Shown one piece after another: positions 45,085 through 54,573 of a stretch of 64,000 bases of DNA; the stretch's first letter is position 1, and every line of letters starts with the position of its first letter. Source of the DNA: Xylophilus sp. GW821-FHT01B05 (lineage in GTDB: Bacteria > Pseudomonadota > Gammaproteobacteria > Burkholderiales > Burkholderiaceae_C); contig CP152408.1 in assembly GCA_038961845.1 (NCBI GenBank), forward strand, positions 4,402,001-4,466,000, given 5' to 3'. Position numbers and translations under genes: made by a program. Below the pieces are notes generated by a model. That model saw nothing but the letters and a program-made list of their open reading frames with translations. It made no database searches and had not been told where the DNA came from.

Positions 45085-46103
45085 TGCACTGGCGCCTCAA
45101 AACCACTGCCACGCATGGCCTTGCGCGCCGGGGCCGGCTTGCGGCCATCAGACACCAGCGCATCCAGCTGCAAGCGCATGCGTTCGCCCACCGACAAGCG
45201 CGTGTAGCGCCGCTCCACCGGGCGGCCCAGCTCCTTCTGCAACGCGAACACCGACTGCGGCCGCGCCATAGGATCGAGCGACATGCACCACTGCACCATC
45301 TCGATCAGGTGGTCGGAATAAACGCCGCGCAGCCGCGACAGGGCCATCGCCAGGCGGTCCTTGTCCTGGCGCTGCGGCACGTCGTTGGGCGGATAGCCCT
45401 GCATGCAGGCATAGATGCAGGCGCCGACCGCGTAGATGTCGGTCCAGGGGCCAAGCGCGGCATCACGCTTGTACATCTCGGGCGCGGCAAAGCCCGGCGT
45501 GTACATGGGGCGCACAAAATGGTTGTCCTTGCTGAGCACCTCGCGCGCCGCGCCAAAGTCGATCAGCATGGCCCGGTTGTCGTCGGTGATGAAGATGTTG
45601 GCAGGCTTGATGTCCAGGTGCAGCATCTTGTGCTGGTGCACGATGCGCAGGCCGCGCAGCACCTCGTCGAACAACGAGCGGATGGTGGACTCACGAAACA
45701 CCTTGGCGGCCTTCTGCTCGCGCGCCGTGATGACGAAATCCTGCAGCGTGTCGCCTTCCAGGTAGTTCATCACCATGTAGACGGTTTCGTTCTCGCGGAA
45801 GAAATTGAGCACGCTCACCACCGAGGGGTGCGATATCTGCGCCAGGGCCCGCCCCTCTTCAAAAAAGCTCTTCAGGCCCAGTCGGTAGAGAGACAGCTTC
45901 TCGGCAGGCACCTTGGGCAGCAGGTCGTCCGCGCCGCGAGTGGCGAGGGAGGCAGGCAGGTATTCCTTGATGGCCACCTGCTGGCCTTCGCCGTCGCGCG
46001 CGAGGTAGACGATGCCAAAACCGCCCGCCGACAGGCGGCGAACCACGCGGTATCCGCCGATCACCGAATCGGGCGGCAACGGCGCCGGTTTGGTCTTGGT
46101 CAT
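45081..46103 (-). CDS. Serine/threonine protein kinase
   Basis: 340 residues with a single Hanks-type kinase domain (about 15-285). The glycine loop LSAGGFGIVYLA, the VAIKEYLP lysine, catalytic loop HLDIKPANIF and DFG are all present; the catalytic loop reads HLD rather than HRD, as in many bacterial kinases. There is no transmembrane segment or sensor domain, so it is cytoplasmic. The start MTKTKP is chosen over a longer frame reaching toward yicC. It is the first gene of the kinase-phosphatase-rph group. Confidence 0.92.
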   Translation of the reverse strand: MTKTKPAPLPPDSVIGGYRVVRRLSAGGFGIVYLARDGEGQQVAIKEYLPASLATRGADDLLPKVPAEKLSLYRLGLKSFFEEGRALAQISHPSVVSVLNFFRENETVYMVMNYLEGDTLQDFVITAREQKAAKVFRESTIRSLFDEVLRGLRIVHQHKMLHLDIKPANIFITDDNRAMLIDFGAAREVLSKDNHFVRPMYTPGFAAPEMYKRDAALGPWTDIYAVGACIYACMQGYPPNDVPQRQDKDRLAMALSRLRGVYSDHLIEMVQWCMSLDPMARPQSVFALQKELGRPVERRYTRLSVGERMRLQLDALVSDGRKPAPARKAMRGSGFEAPVQ

Positions 46104-46205
46104 GCGGGAAGGCCAGGAAGAAGATGCAAAGGCGGCAGGGGCGCTTCGCGGACGCGGGCAATCCCCAGGGTATTCTCGGGAGTCTTCCAACGATCAATGA
46201 ATCAC

Positions 46206-47120
46206 ATGCCAGTTTACAGCATGACCGGTTACGCCAGCGTGCAGCACGGTGCGCCTGCCGGCGAGGCCGAAGCCGCTGGCCGCAACACCCCGACGCGCCG
46301 CCTCGGGCTGGAAATCCGCGCGGTCAACAGCCGCTTTCTCGACCTTGCCTTCCGCCTGCCGGACGAGTTGCGCCAGTGCGAGCCAGCCCTGCGCGAGCGG
46401 CTGACCGCCCGCCTCAAGCGCGGCAAGGTCGAAATCCGCGTCGCCCTGGAGCAGGACAGCGGCAGCCTGCCCGAGCCGTCGGTGCGGCTGCTGCAGCGCC
46501 TCAACTCGCTGCAGGACACGGTACGCGCCTGGCTGCCCAGCGCCGCCCCGCTGTCGGTGGCCGACGCACTGCGCCTGGGCGCTGCCGAGCAAGCCCCCGA
46601 AGGCGACTGGAGTGAAGCCCTGCTGCCGCTGGCCGACCGCGCCATTGCCGACTTGCTGGCCGCGCGCCAGCGCGAGGGCGAGCGCCTGGCCAGCATGCTG
46701 CACGACCGTGTGTCACAACTGCGCGCCCTCGCCAAGCTGGCCACGCCCCTGGTGCCGCAACTGGTCGAGCAGCAACGCCAGCGCTTCATGGAACGCTGGC
46801 GTGAGGCCATGGCCCTGGCCGAAGGTGCCACCCTACCCGAAGCCGCGCAGGACCGGGCTCTGTCAGAGGCCACCGCCTTCGCCATCCGCATCGACGTGGC
46901 CGAGGAAATCACCCGCCTGGACTCGCACCTGGACGAAATCGACCGCCTGCTGAGCAAGGGCGGCGAAGCCGGCAAGCGGCTGGATTTCCTGATTCAGGAA
47001 CTGCACCGCGAAGCCAACACCCTAGGCTCCAAGTCCGCAGCACTTGAGCTCACCCGCATCTCGGTCGATATGAAGGTGCTGATCGAGCAGATGCGCGAGC
47101 AGGTGCAGAACATCGAGTGA
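46206..47120 (+). CDS. yicC: YicC family endoribonuclease-like protein
   Basis: 304 residues starting MPVYSMTGYASVQ, with EIRAVNSRFLDLAFRLPDEL in part and the C-terminal DUF1732 segment GKRLDFLIQELHREANTLGS in part. The family is linked to RNA decay in Escherichia coli. An ATG three codons upstream is also possible. yicC usually lies next to gmk; here about 3.4 kb of other genes separates them. Confidence 0.94.
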   Translation: MPVYSMTGYASVQHGAPAGEAEAAGRNTPTRRLGLEIRAVNSRFLDLAFRLPDELRQCEPALRERLTARLKRGKVEIRVALEQDSGSLPEPSVRLLQRLNSLQDTVRAWLPSAAPLSVADALRLGAAEQAPEGDWSEALLPLADRAIADLLAARQREGERLASMLHDRVSQLRALAKLATPLVPQLVEQQRQRFMERWREAMALAEGATLPEAAQDRALSEATAFAIRIDVAEEITRLDSHLDEIDRLLSKGGEAGKRLDFLIQELHREANTLGSKSAALELTRISVDMKVLIEQMREQVQNIE

Positions 47121-47184
47121 GGTTTTTCGGGGTGGCGCCGGGCCGCCCCAAAAGATCACCGACCGATATGCCGGCTGATGACGC

Positions 47185-48477
47185 TCAGATGTCGGCAGCG
47201 ATCTCGCACGTGATCCGCAGGAACTTCTCGATATCCGCGATGGAGTTGCAATGCAGCGGCGACACCCGCACAGTGCCCGCCAGCCCGAAGGATTCGAGCA
47301 TGCGCTTCGAATAGATGCTGGTCGCCACGCGCTCGTAGACGGTCACGCCGCGCTTGCCGTACTCCACCACCGCCTGCGTGCAGTCGATGTGGTCGAAGCC
47401 GATACCCAGGATCAGGTCGCGCTTCGTCAAATCTTCGTGGTCAAGAAAGACGTTGACGCCCTTCAGCTCGCGCATGCCGGTGGCGCGCTCGTTGCCGTCC
47501 AGCAGCACCGCCAGCAGTGCGCGCTCGTGCAGCTCGATGCGCGTGATGCCCTCAACGAACAATGCACGGCGCTCGGTGGCATCGGTGAAATGGCCACCCA
47601 GCCAGCACACGTAATCGACGATCTCAGTAAGCACCGCGAACTGCCACGGCGCCGAGCTGCCCAGGTCCCAGTAGTCGGGCTTCTTGGCGGCCAGCTTGTG
47701 GTGCGGCAGCACGGCCGCGCGGTCAGACACCCACGACAGCCCAGAGCCCCGGCAGCCGAAGAACTTGTAGGGCGCAATGTTGACGCCATCCACCGGCGTC
47801 TTCTGCAGGTCGATAAGGCCGTGCGGCGCATGCTGCACAGCGTCCACCAGGATGTACAGGTCGGGCTTGATCTCGCGCGCACGGCGCACGATCTCGGCCA
47901 TGTCGAGCTTGGCGCCGGAGATGTTCGACGCGTAGATCACGTTGAGCAGGCAAGTGTCCTTGTCGACCAGCCGCACGATCTCGTCCACATCAACGCCGCC
48001 GGTGACGGGGTTGCTCTGCGCCACGCGCAGCTCGCGGCCGAGGCGCTGGGCATAGAGGCTCATCGCGTCGAAGGCCGAAGGGTGCTCGAGCACCGTGGTG
48101 ACCATGTTCGTGCCCGGCACGTTCTCGGCCACCGCGCGCACCATGTCGAACATGGCGCCCGAGGCGGTGAGCGAGGCGTACACGCTGCCGCCCTGTGCAT
48201 TCAGGATGATGCGCAGGTCGTCGCTGCCCTTGGCCTGGATGTTCTGCAGCTCGACCGCCGTGGCGTGGATGCGCTCGGCGTTGTCTGGAATGGCGTCGAT
48301 CTGCGCGAAGCGCTCGGCTGCAGCCTTGAGGCGGAACGAGCCGCCGGCGTTGTCGAAGTACAGGCGCTCGCGGCCGTGGTGGTCATGGTCGACCTGCAGG
48401 AAGCGCGCTTTCACCTCGCGCATCAGCGTATCGGAGAAAGCTGCACCTTGGGGGTATTGCGAATGCTGGGAAGCCAT
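47185..48477 (-). CDS. Class V aminotransferase (PLP enzyme, cysteine-desulfurase-like fold)
   Basis: 430 residues. The PLP lysine is in IAPYKFFGCRGSG, the cofactor Asp in LVDAVQHAPHG, and the phosphate-binding serines around TASGAMFDMV. FDNAGGSF near the start is typical of kynureninase- and desulfurase-like enzymes. Its stop and start give a normal length. It is three bases from the end of the solute-binding protein gene and shares a strand with it, so it likely acts on the imported amino compound. It may be a lyase or epimerase rather than a transaminase. Confidence 0.85.
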   Translation of the reverse strand: MASQHSQYPQGAAFSDTLMREVKARFLQVDHDHHGRERLYFDNAGGSFRLKAAAERFAQIDAIPDNAERIHATAVELQNIQAKGSDDLRIILNAQGGSVYASLTASGAMFDMVRAVAENVPGTNMVTTVLEHPSAFDAMSLYAQRLGRELRVAQSNPVTGGVDVDEIVRLVDKDTCLLNVIYASNISGAKLDMAEIVRRAREIKPDLYILVDAVQHAPHGLIDLQKTPVDGVNIAPYKFFGCRGSGLSWVSDRAAVLPHHKLAAKKPDYWDLGSSAPWQFAVLTEIVDYVCWLGGHFTDATERRALFVEGITRIELHERALLAVLLDGNERATGMRELKGVNVFLDHEDLTKRDLILGIGFDHIDCTQAVVEYGKRGVTVYERVATSIYSKRMLESFGLAGTVRVSPLHCNSIADIEKFLRITCEIAADI

Positions 48478-48480
48478 CGC

Positions 48481-49377
48481 TCAGACGCCCTTGTTGTTGG
48501 GGTTCTTGTAGATCTCGCGCACCGCGTCCGACATCGGGAAGTCGAGGTTCGCGTTCTTCGGCGGGATCGGCGACATGAACCACTTGGCATACAGCTGCTC
48601 GATGGCCCCCGACTTCATGAGGCCGGTAACGGTCTCGTCCACCAGCGCCTTGAACTGCGGGTCGTCCTTGCGCAGCATGATCCCGTAGGGCTCCTGGCGC
48701 AGCGACTCCTTCAGGATCTTGTAGTCGCCGGGGTTGGGCGAGCTGGCGATCATGCCGGCGAGCTGCACATCGTCGAGCACATAGGCATCGGCGCGGCCGG
48801 TGGACAGCAGCAGGAAGCCGTCGGAGGTGTCCTTGCCAGCGATCTCGTTCACTTCGATGGTGCCGTTCTTGCGCGCGCCGCGCAGCAGTTGGAGCGAGGT
48901 GCTGCCCGAGACGGTGGCCACGTTCTTGCCGTTGAGGTCCGCGAACGAATTGATGCCCGAGTTCTTGCGCACGGCAGCCGTGATGTTGGTCACGAAATGG
49001 CTGGGCGCAAAGTCCACCTGCGTCTGGCGCTGCGTGGTGTTGGTGGTGGTCGCGCAGTCGAGGTCGACGGTGCCGTTTTGCAGCAGCGGGATACGGTTGG
49101 TCGAGTTGAGCATGGTGTAGCGCACCTCGAGCTTGGCCAGGCCCAGCTTGGCCTTCACCGCGTCGACGATCTTCAGGCAGATGTCATTGGTGAAGCCGAT
49201 GGGTACGCCGTCAGCGCTGAGCTTGTACGAGAACGGGATCTGGCTGTCGCGCGCGCCGATCAGGATCGCTCCGTTCTCCTTGATCTTCTGCAGCGTGCCG
49301 CCCTCCTGGGCGCTGGCGGCGCCGCAGGCGAAAGCGATGGTGAGGCCAAGTGCGAGGGGCAGTGTCCTGAAATCCAT
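48481..49377 (-). CDS. Amino-acid ABC transporter periplasmic binding protein
   Basis: 298 residues of the SBP_bac_3 family, closest in look to glutamate/aspartate-binding GltI. A signal peptide ends in CGAASAQ. GARDSQIPFSYKLSADGVPI in part and DLDCATTTNTTQRQTQVDF in part are the usual ligand-site segments. No permease or ATPase genes adjoin, so it must share them with another locus. It is the first gene of a two-gene group with the class V enzyme and is divergent from a LysR gene. Confidence 0.9.
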   Translation of the reverse strand: MDFRTLPLALGLTIAFACGAASAQEGGTLQKIKENGAILIGARDSQIPFSYKLSADGVPIGFTNDICLKIVDAVKAKLGLAKLEVRYTMLNSTNRIPLLQNGTVDLDCATTTNTTQRQTQVDFAPSHFVTNITAAVRKNSGINSFADLNGKNVATVSGSTSLQLLRGARKNGTIEVNEIAGKDTSDGFLLLSTGRADAYVLDDVQLAGMIASSPNPGDYKILKESLRQEPYGIMLRKDDPQFKALVDETVTGLMKSGAIEQLYAKWFMSPIPPKNANLDFPMSDAVREIYKNPNNKGV

Positions 49378-49457
49378 GGTCGGGTTCCTTGAAGAGTCGA
49401 TGACGGTGGCGTTTAGTGATCTTCGGCTTCGCCATTAATTTCTAAAAGCGATTTTTT

Positions 49458-49470
49458 GTGATCGAATCAC
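49458..49470. promoter_or_regulatory. Candidate LysR box between binding-protein and LysR genes
   Basis: GTGATCGAATCAC is a perfect 13-base palindrome in the 142-base divergent gap. It is flanked by two AAAAGCG..TTTTTT blocks (49444 and about 49477). LysR-type regulators bind such sites between divergent genes. Confidence 0.5.
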
Positions 49471-49519
49471 ATGAATAAAAGCGTTTTTTAGTTGGACTCC
49501 ACCAAAACCGCGCACCGCA

Positions 49520-50449
49520 ATGACCTTCAAGCAACTCGAAGCCCTGTACTGGATCGCACGGCTCGGCGGCTTCGCGCAGGCGGCCAACCAGCTCAACACC
49601 TCGCAGTCCGCCATTTCCAAGCGGGTGCACGAGCTGGAGCAGTTGTTTGACACCGAGTTGTTCGACCGCAGCCAGCGCGCCGCACGGCTCACCGAGAAGG
49701 GCGAGGAGATGTTCGTACTCGCGCAGAAGCTGCTGGCGCAACGCGACGCGGCGGTCGAGCAGTTCGGCAAGCCCGGCGTGGTGGAACGGCGCATCCGCAT
49801 CGGCGTGACCGAACTCACCGCCATGACCTGGCTGCCGCGCCTGGTCGGGCTGATCCGCCAGCACTACCCCAAGGTAATTCTCGAGCCCGACGTGGACGAC
49901 AGCCTGAAGCTGCGCGACAAGCTTCTGGCCGACGAACTAGACCTGGTCATCGTGCCCGACACCTTTGCCGACTCACGCATGCAGCACAAGCTCATCGGCA
50001 AGGTCCGCAGCGTGTGGATGTGCAAGCCCGGCGTAGTAGCCACCACCGGCACCATGCGGCTACACGAGCTCGCTCGGCAGCGCATGCTGGTGCAAGGCAA
50101 CAACTCGGGCACCGGCCGCGCCTACGACACATGGATGAAGGAGCAAGGCGTGCAGCCGGCCGACGTGATCGTGGTGAGCAACCTGGTGGCCCTCACCGGG
50201 CTCACGGTGTCCGGCCTGGGCGTGAGCTACCTGCCGCGCCAGTGCCTGGAGCCGCTGGTGGCAGCGGGCATGCTCGCGGTGATCGACGTAACGCCTGCCT
50301 TGCCGCCCGTGCACTACGTGGCGATGCACAAGGGCGAGCATCGCAGCGCGCTGACTTCTTCCATTGTGATGCTGGCGCAGGAATGCTGCGATTTCACACG
50401 GATGTTCCAGGCACAGGTGCCGGGGGAGGACGAAGCCTCGCGGGACTGA
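49520..50449 (+). CDS. LysR family transcriptional regulator
   Basis: 309 residues. The helix-turn-helix (about 1-60: MTFKQLEALYWIARLGGFAQ in part, LNTSQSAISKRVHELE) is followed by the ligand-binding domain from about 92. It is divergent from the binding-protein/aminotransferase pair and most likely activates it. The downstream gmk starts 120 bases later, and the gap has no recognised feature. Confidence 0.92.
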   Translation: MTFKQLEALYWIARLGGFAQAANQLNTSQSAISKRVHELEQLFDTELFDRSQRAARLTEKGEEMFVLAQKLLAQRDAAVEQFGKPGVVERRIRIGVTELTAMTWLPRLVGLIRQHYPKVILEPDVDDSLKLRDKLLADELDLVIVPDTFADSRMQHKLIGKVRSVWMCKPGVVATTGTMRLHELARQRMLVQGNNSGTGRAYDTWMKEQGVQPADVIVVSNLVALTGLTVSGLGVSYLPRQCLEPLVAAGMLAVIDVTPALPPVHYVAMHKGEHRSALTSSIVMLAQECCDFTRMFQAQVPGEDEASRD

Positions 50450-50569
50450 CCCACGCTGCTGGCTGCTTATCTATAAAAATCAACAACTTGGAGTGCCGCT
50501 CGCGCTTCCGGTGCAAAATATCGAGCGATCCCGCCCGCCGGGAATCCCCTCACCGCCTCACTGTCTCGC

Positions 50570-51190
50570 ATGGACTATCCCGGAAATCTCTTCGTCGTCG
50601 CTGCCCCCAGCGGCGCAGGCAAATCAAGCCTCGTCAAAGCCCTGATGGAGCTCGACTCCCAGGTGCAGCTCTCCGTCTCCCACACCACGCGCGCACCGCG
50701 TGGCCAGGAAAAGCACGGTCGCGAGTACTTCTTCGCATCGCACCAGGAGTTCGACTCCATGGTCAGCAGCAACGCCTTCGTCGAATGGGCACATGTCCAT
50801 GGCGAGCGCTACGGCACTTCCAAGAAGGCCATTGAAGAACGCGTGGCCATGGGTGCCGATGTCATCCTGGAGATCGACTTCCAGGGCGCCGTGCAGATCA
50901 AGCAGACCTTCGCCAACGCCGTGCTCATCTTCATCCTGCCGCCCAGTTGGGAAGAACTGCGTGCCCGGCTGGAGCGCCGTGGCGAAGACGCGCCCGATGT
51001 CATCGAACTGCGCCTGAAGAACGCTGCCGCCGAGATGGCCGAAGCCCGAAAATTCGACTACGTTATAATCAACGAGTTGTTCGAGCGTGCGCTTTTTGAC
51101 CTCAAAGCCGTGGTCCATGCCCAGCGCCTCAAGTTCGCGGCCCAGCGCCGCGCCCGCGCCGACACCTTCAAGTCGCTCAATATCACCTAG
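50570..51190 (+). CDS. gmk: Guanylate kinase
   Basis: 206 residues; makes GDP from GMP and ATP. The P-loop [10 protein letters not shown], the GMP-binding [11 protein letters not shown] and REYFF, and the lid region [12 protein letters not shown] are intact. It is 18 bases ahead of rpoZ, the widespread gmk-rpoZ-spoT order. Confidence 0.97.
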   Translation: MDYPGNLFVVAAPSGAGKSSLVKALMELDSQVQLSVSHTTRAPRGQEKHGREYFFASHQEFDSMVSSNAFVEWAHVHGERYGTSKKAIEERVAMGADVILEIDFQGAVQIKQTFANAVLIFILPPSWEELRARLERRGEDAPDVIELRLKNAAAEMAEARKFDYVIINELFERALFDLKAVVHAQRLKFAAQRRARADTFKSLNIT

Positions 51191-51208
51191 TTCCCCCGGA
51201 GGTTCCCC

Positions 51209-51409
51209 ATGGCCCGTATCACCGTTGAAGACTGCCTGCTGCAGATCCCCAATCGGTTCCAGTTGGTGCTTGCTGCCACCTACCGCGCCCGCATGCTGAG
51301 CCAGGGACACGCCCCCAAGATCGAAAGCAAGAACAAGCCCGGCGTTACTGCCTTGCGCGAAATCGCTGAGGGCAAAGTCGGCATCGAGATGCTGAAGAAG
51401 GTCCCCTGA
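51209..51409 (+). CDS. rpoZ: RNA polymerase omega subunit
   Basis: 66 residues starting [20 protein letters not shown], the hallmark omega N-terminus; it helps assemble RNA polymerase and forms part of a ppGpp site. GGAGG precedes the ATG. The gene lies between gmk and spoT, linking it to the stringent response by position. A strong terminator follows. Confidence 0.97.
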   Translation: MARITVEDCLLQIPNRFQLVLAATYRARMLSQGHAPKIESKNKPGVTALREIAEGKVGIEMLKKVP

Positions 51410-51440
51410 CCGCCTCCCCGGGTCGCGTTCCGCACCGAAG

Positions 51441-51466
51441 AACACCGCAATGCGGTGTTTTTTTTT
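51441..51466 (+). terminator. Rho-independent terminator after rpoZ
   Basis: AACACCGC pairs with GCGGTGTT around a three-base loop, followed by a run of nine T. It separates gmk-rpoZ from spoT, so spoT needs its own promoter in the 76 bases that follow. Confidence 0.85.
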
Positions 51467-51542
51467 GGTCGAACCGCATGAGCAGCGCGCGACTTTTGTT
51501 TCCCGTTGCACAGGGCTTTTTCTTGCGCGCTACATTTAAGGC

Positions 51543-53813
51543 ATGACAGCGGTGCTGCAAACGTCCTCCCCCGCAAGTCCCTCCTCCGACACCCTGCTGC
51601 AAGGGGCGTCGAGCGCAGCTGCGGCCAACGCCGCAGCCGCCAGTTTCGCGGCGCTGACTGCCGGCCTTGATTACCTGGGCCCCACCGGGATCGAACAGGT
51701 ACGCCAAGCCTACCGCTTCGCAGACGAAGCCCATCTGGGCCAGCTCCGCAACAGCGGCGAGCCCTACATCACACACCCGATCGCCGTTGCAGCCCAGTGC
51801 GCCACCTGGAAGCTCGACGCACAGGCTCTCATGGCCGCGCTGCTGCACGATGCGATCGAGGACTGCGGCGTCACCAAGGCAGAGCTGATCGAGCGCTTTG
51901 GCGCCCCGGTGGCAGAACTGGTGGACGGCCTCACCAAGCTCGACAAGCTGCAGTTCAACACACGGGAAGAAAACCAGGCCGAATCCTTCCGCAAGATGCT
52001 GCTGGCGATGGCGCGCGATGTCCGCGTGATCCTGGTCAAGCTCGCCGACCGCACCCACAACATGCGCACCATGGGCGACATGCCACGCGAGAAGTGGCAT
52101 CGCATCGCATCGGAAACGCTGGATATCTATGCGCCCATAGCGCACCGACTGGGGCTGAATCAGACCTACCGCGAACTACAAGAGCTGTCCTTCCGCTACC
52201 TGCACCCGTGGCGCCACGCCATCCTCGCCAAGGCCGTGACCAAGGCGCGCAACCGCCGCCGCGACCTGTTGCGCAAGGTCCAGGCCGACGTGGACACCAT
52301 CTTCACCGCGGCCAATATGCAGATGCGCATTGCCGGTCGGGAGAAAACCCTCTACTCCATCTACCGCAAGATGGAGGACAAGAACCTGAGCTTTGCGCAG
52401 GTGACGGACATCTACGGCTTTCGCATCATCGTGCCGGGCGTAACCGACTGCTATACCGCGCTCGGCCTGCTGCACCAGATGTACAAGCCGGTGCCAGGCA
52501 AGTTCAAGGACCACATCGCGATTGCCAAGCTCAACGGCTACCAGTCGCTGCACACTACGTTGGTCGGCCCCTCGGGCATCAACATCGAGTTCCAGATGCG
52601 CACCGAAGAGATGCACATCGTGGCCGAGGCCGGCGTGGCAGCGCACTGGCTCTACAAGGCGGATGATCCGGGTGAAAGCGCCGAGCGGCATGGCACGCAA
52701 TGGCTGCAGTCGCTACTCGACATTCAACAGGAAACCCGCGACGCCGCAGAGTTCTGGGACCACGTCAAAGTGGATCTGTTTCCCGACGCGGTATATGTCT
52801 TCACGCCCAAGAGCCAGATCATGGCTCTGCCGCGCGGCGCGACCGTGGTGGATTTTGCCTATGCAATCCACACCAATGTCGGCGACCGCACCGTTGCCGC
52901 CAAGATCAACGGCGAACAAGTCCCACTGCGCACCGAACTCAAGAACGGCGACGTGATCGAAGTCACCACGGCACCGGTGTCCAACCCCAACCCTGCATGG
53001 CTGGGTTTCGTTCGTACCGGGCGAGCACGCTCGAAGATTCGGCACTACCTGAAAACACTGGAGCAGACCGAATCCCAGTCGCTGGGAGAAAAGCTGCTCA
53101 CCCAGGCGTTGCGCGCCGAAGGCATAGAGCGCCTACCGGAACATGACGCCGATCACCAGCCGATCTGGGACAAATTGCTGCGCTTCACCGGCAACCGCGA
53201 CCGTGCAGAGTTGTTGACTGACGTTGGCCTGGGCAAGCGCATTGCCAGTATCGTGGCCAAGCGCCTGATGATCCTGCTCACCGAAGACGGCGCACGCCCG
53301 AATGCACTGCTACTCACCCGCGAGCGCTATACCTCGCACGAGAACCTGTCGCAGGGCGCCGTGACGCTCGACGGCAGCGAGAATGCCTCGGTGCAATACG
53401 CCAAATGCTGCCGCCCCGTACCCGGTGACCCCATCGTGGGCTACCTGGGGCGCGGCGAGGGCCTGACCGTCCACACCGCCGATTGCGCCGTAGCCAACCG
53501 ACTGCTGCACAAAGACAGCGAGCGCTTCATCGCTGTGGCCTGGGCCGACGAACCTGTGCGCCCCTTCGAAACCGGCGTTATCGTGACCGTCACCAACCGC
53601 AAGAGCGTGCTCGCACGTGTGTCTGCAGAGCTGGCCCGCGCGGAGGTGGACATCACCCACGTGGACATGGGCGAAGAGGCGGCACTCGACACCACCGACC
53701 TGCGCTTCGTCATTGAGGTGCGCGATAGCGCCCACCTGGAAACAGCGCTGCGCAACCTCAACCGCACCCCCTCGGTGCTGCGCACGCGGCGGATCAAGCC
53801 AGCGGCAGGCTAA
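51543..53813 (+). CDS. spoT: Bifunctional (p)ppGpp synthetase/hydrolase SpoT
   Basis: 756 residues. The hydrolase domain near the N-terminus keeps the HD motif (ALLHDAIEDCG) and RTHNMRTM, so it should degrade ppGpp. The synthetase domain has FRIIVPGVTDCYTALGLLHQ in part and GYQSLHTT. TGS (VYVFTPKSQIMALPRGATV in part), a helical/zinc-finger-like region (YAKCCRPVPGDP) and a C-terminal ACT domain follow. Full length for Rel/SpoT. The stop codon overlaps that of greB tail to tail. Confidence 0.96.
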   Translation: MTAVLQTSSPASPSSDTLLQGASSAAAANAAAASFAALTAGLDYLGPTGIEQVRQAYRFADEAHLGQLRNSGEPYITHPIAVAAQCATWKLDAQALMAALLHDAIEDCGVTKAELIERFGAPVAELVDGLTKLDKLQFNTREENQAESFRKMLLAMARDVRVILVKLADRTHNMRTMGDMPREKWHRIASETLDIYAPIAHRLGLNQTYRELQELSFRYLHPWRHAILAKAVTKARNRRRDLLRKVQADVDTIFTAANMQMRIAGREKTLYSIYRKMEDKNLSFAQVTDIYGFRIIVPGVTDCYTALGLLHQMYKPVPGKFKDHIAIAKLNGYQSLHTTLVGPSGINIEFQMRTEEMHIVAEAGVAAHWLYKADDPGESAERHGTQWLQSLLDIQQETRDAAEFWDHVKVDLFPDAVYVFTPKSQIMALPRGATVVDFAYAIHTNVGDRTVAAKINGEQVPLRTELKNGDVIEVTTAPVSNPNPAWLGFVRTGRARSKIRHYLKTLEQTESQSLGEKLLTQALRAEGIERLPEHDADHQPIWDKLLRFTGNRDRAELLTDVGLGKRIASIVAKRLMILLTEDGARPNALLLTRERYTSHENLSQGAVTLDGSENASVQYAKCCRPVPGDPIVGYLGRGEGLTVHTADCAVANRLLHKDSERFIAVAWADEPVRPFETGVIVTVTNRKSVLARVSAELARAEVDITHVDMGEEAALDTTDLRFVIEVRDSAHLETALRNLNRTPSVLRTRRIKPAAG

Positions 53814-54361
53814 TCCACCGGGTAGGACACCGACAGCACCTCGATGTCCCGCGCGCCAGCGGGCGTGACCAGGCGCACGACGTCACCCTCCCGCGCCTTC
53901 AGGAGCGCCTGGGCAACCGGTGATATCCAGCTTACTTGCTGCTGCGCGCTCTCGGATTCGTCTATGCCCAGAATGGTGACGCAGCGCTCCTCGCCCTCGT
54001 CATCGTAGGTGACCGTCGCGCCAAAAAACACTTGGTCCTTGCCCGCATGCACGCGCGGGTCCATGACCTCGGCGATCTCCAAGCGCTTGGTCAAGAAACG
54101 GATGCGCCGATCGATTTCGCGCAGGCGCTTCTTGCCGTAGAGATAGTCGCCGTTTTCAGAGCGATCCCCATTGCGGGCCGCCCAGTGCACGGCCTCAACC
54201 ACCTTGGGGCGCTCGTTGTCCATCAGGTCCAGCAACTCGGCACGCAAGCGCGCGTAGCCGGCGGGCGAGATGTAGTTCTTGCGCCCTGCCAACGGGGATT
54301 GCGCAGCGGGGGCGTCATCACCCTCGTCGTCGTCCGTCTCTTTGGTGAAGGCTTTGTTCAT
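53810..54361 (-). CDS. greB: Transcription elongation factor GreB
   Basis: 183 residues. After an acidic N-terminal tail (KETDDDEGDDAP) comes the Gre coiled-coil domain with the tip segment NGDRSENGDYLYGKKRLREI in part, holding the acidic pair that acts in polymerase, then the FKBP-like C-terminal domain (VTYDDEGEERCVTILG). The start MNKAFT is used because the longer frame would run through the terminator and tRNA-Arg. GreB rather than GreA is indicated by ENGDYLYGKKRLREID. Confidence 0.94.
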   Translation of the reverse strand: MNKAFTKETDDDEGDDAPAAQSPLAGRKNYISPAGYARLRAELLDLMDNERPKVVEAVHWAARNGDRSENGDYLYGKKRLREIDRRIRFLTKRLEIAEVMDPRVHAGKDQVFFGATVTYDDEGEERCVTILGIDESESAQQQVSWISPVAQALLKAREGDVVRLVTPAGARDIEVLSVSYPVD

Positions 54362-54390
54362 GCAGTACTCCGGCATGTACAACACAAAGG

Positions 54391-54422
54391 AAAAAGCCCC
54401 GGAACTTTGCAGTTCCGGGGCT
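54391..54422 (-). terminator. Rho-independent terminator of tRNA-Arg
   Basis: On the minus strand AGCCCCGGAAC pairs with GTTCCGGGGCT (11 perfect pairs, six-base loop) and is followed by TTTTTCC. It lies 8 bases after tRNA-Arg and 30 bases before the greB start, so the two are separate transcripts or greB depends on read-through. Confidence 0.85.
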
Positions 54423-54429
54423 ATCCGTT

Positions 54430-54506
54430 TGGTGCGGCTGGCAGGAATTGAACCCACGACCCCTTGGTTCGTAGCCAAGTACTCTATCCAACTGAGCTAC
54501 AGCCGC
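54430..54506 (-). tRNA. tRNA-Arg (ACG)
   Basis: 77 bases including CCA; acceptor GCGGCTG/CAGCCGC, anticodon ACG in the loop CTACGAA (read as ICG after deamination) and T-loop TTCAATT. Confidence 0.96.
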
Positions 54507-54573
54507 CGAGCTTCGTATTATAGCGCAGTATTTCCGTCTTTCCCATCCCCGCGCAATTTTCCTGGCAATGAGA

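Noticed and set aside
44185..46103. Type VI secretion phosphorylation pair PppA/PpkA
   Set aside because: The kinase lacks the membrane and sensor parts of PpkA, and neighbours are rph and yicC rather than type VI genes.
45084..46205. N-terminal extension of the yicC frame by over 370 codons
   Set aside because: The extension is opposite the kinase gene; the conserved YicC start MPVYSMTGYA is at 46206.
47251..49392. 713-codon plus-strand frame across the aminotransferase and binding-protein genes
   Set aside because: Spans two real minus-strand genes and their junction; composition typical of an antisense shadow.
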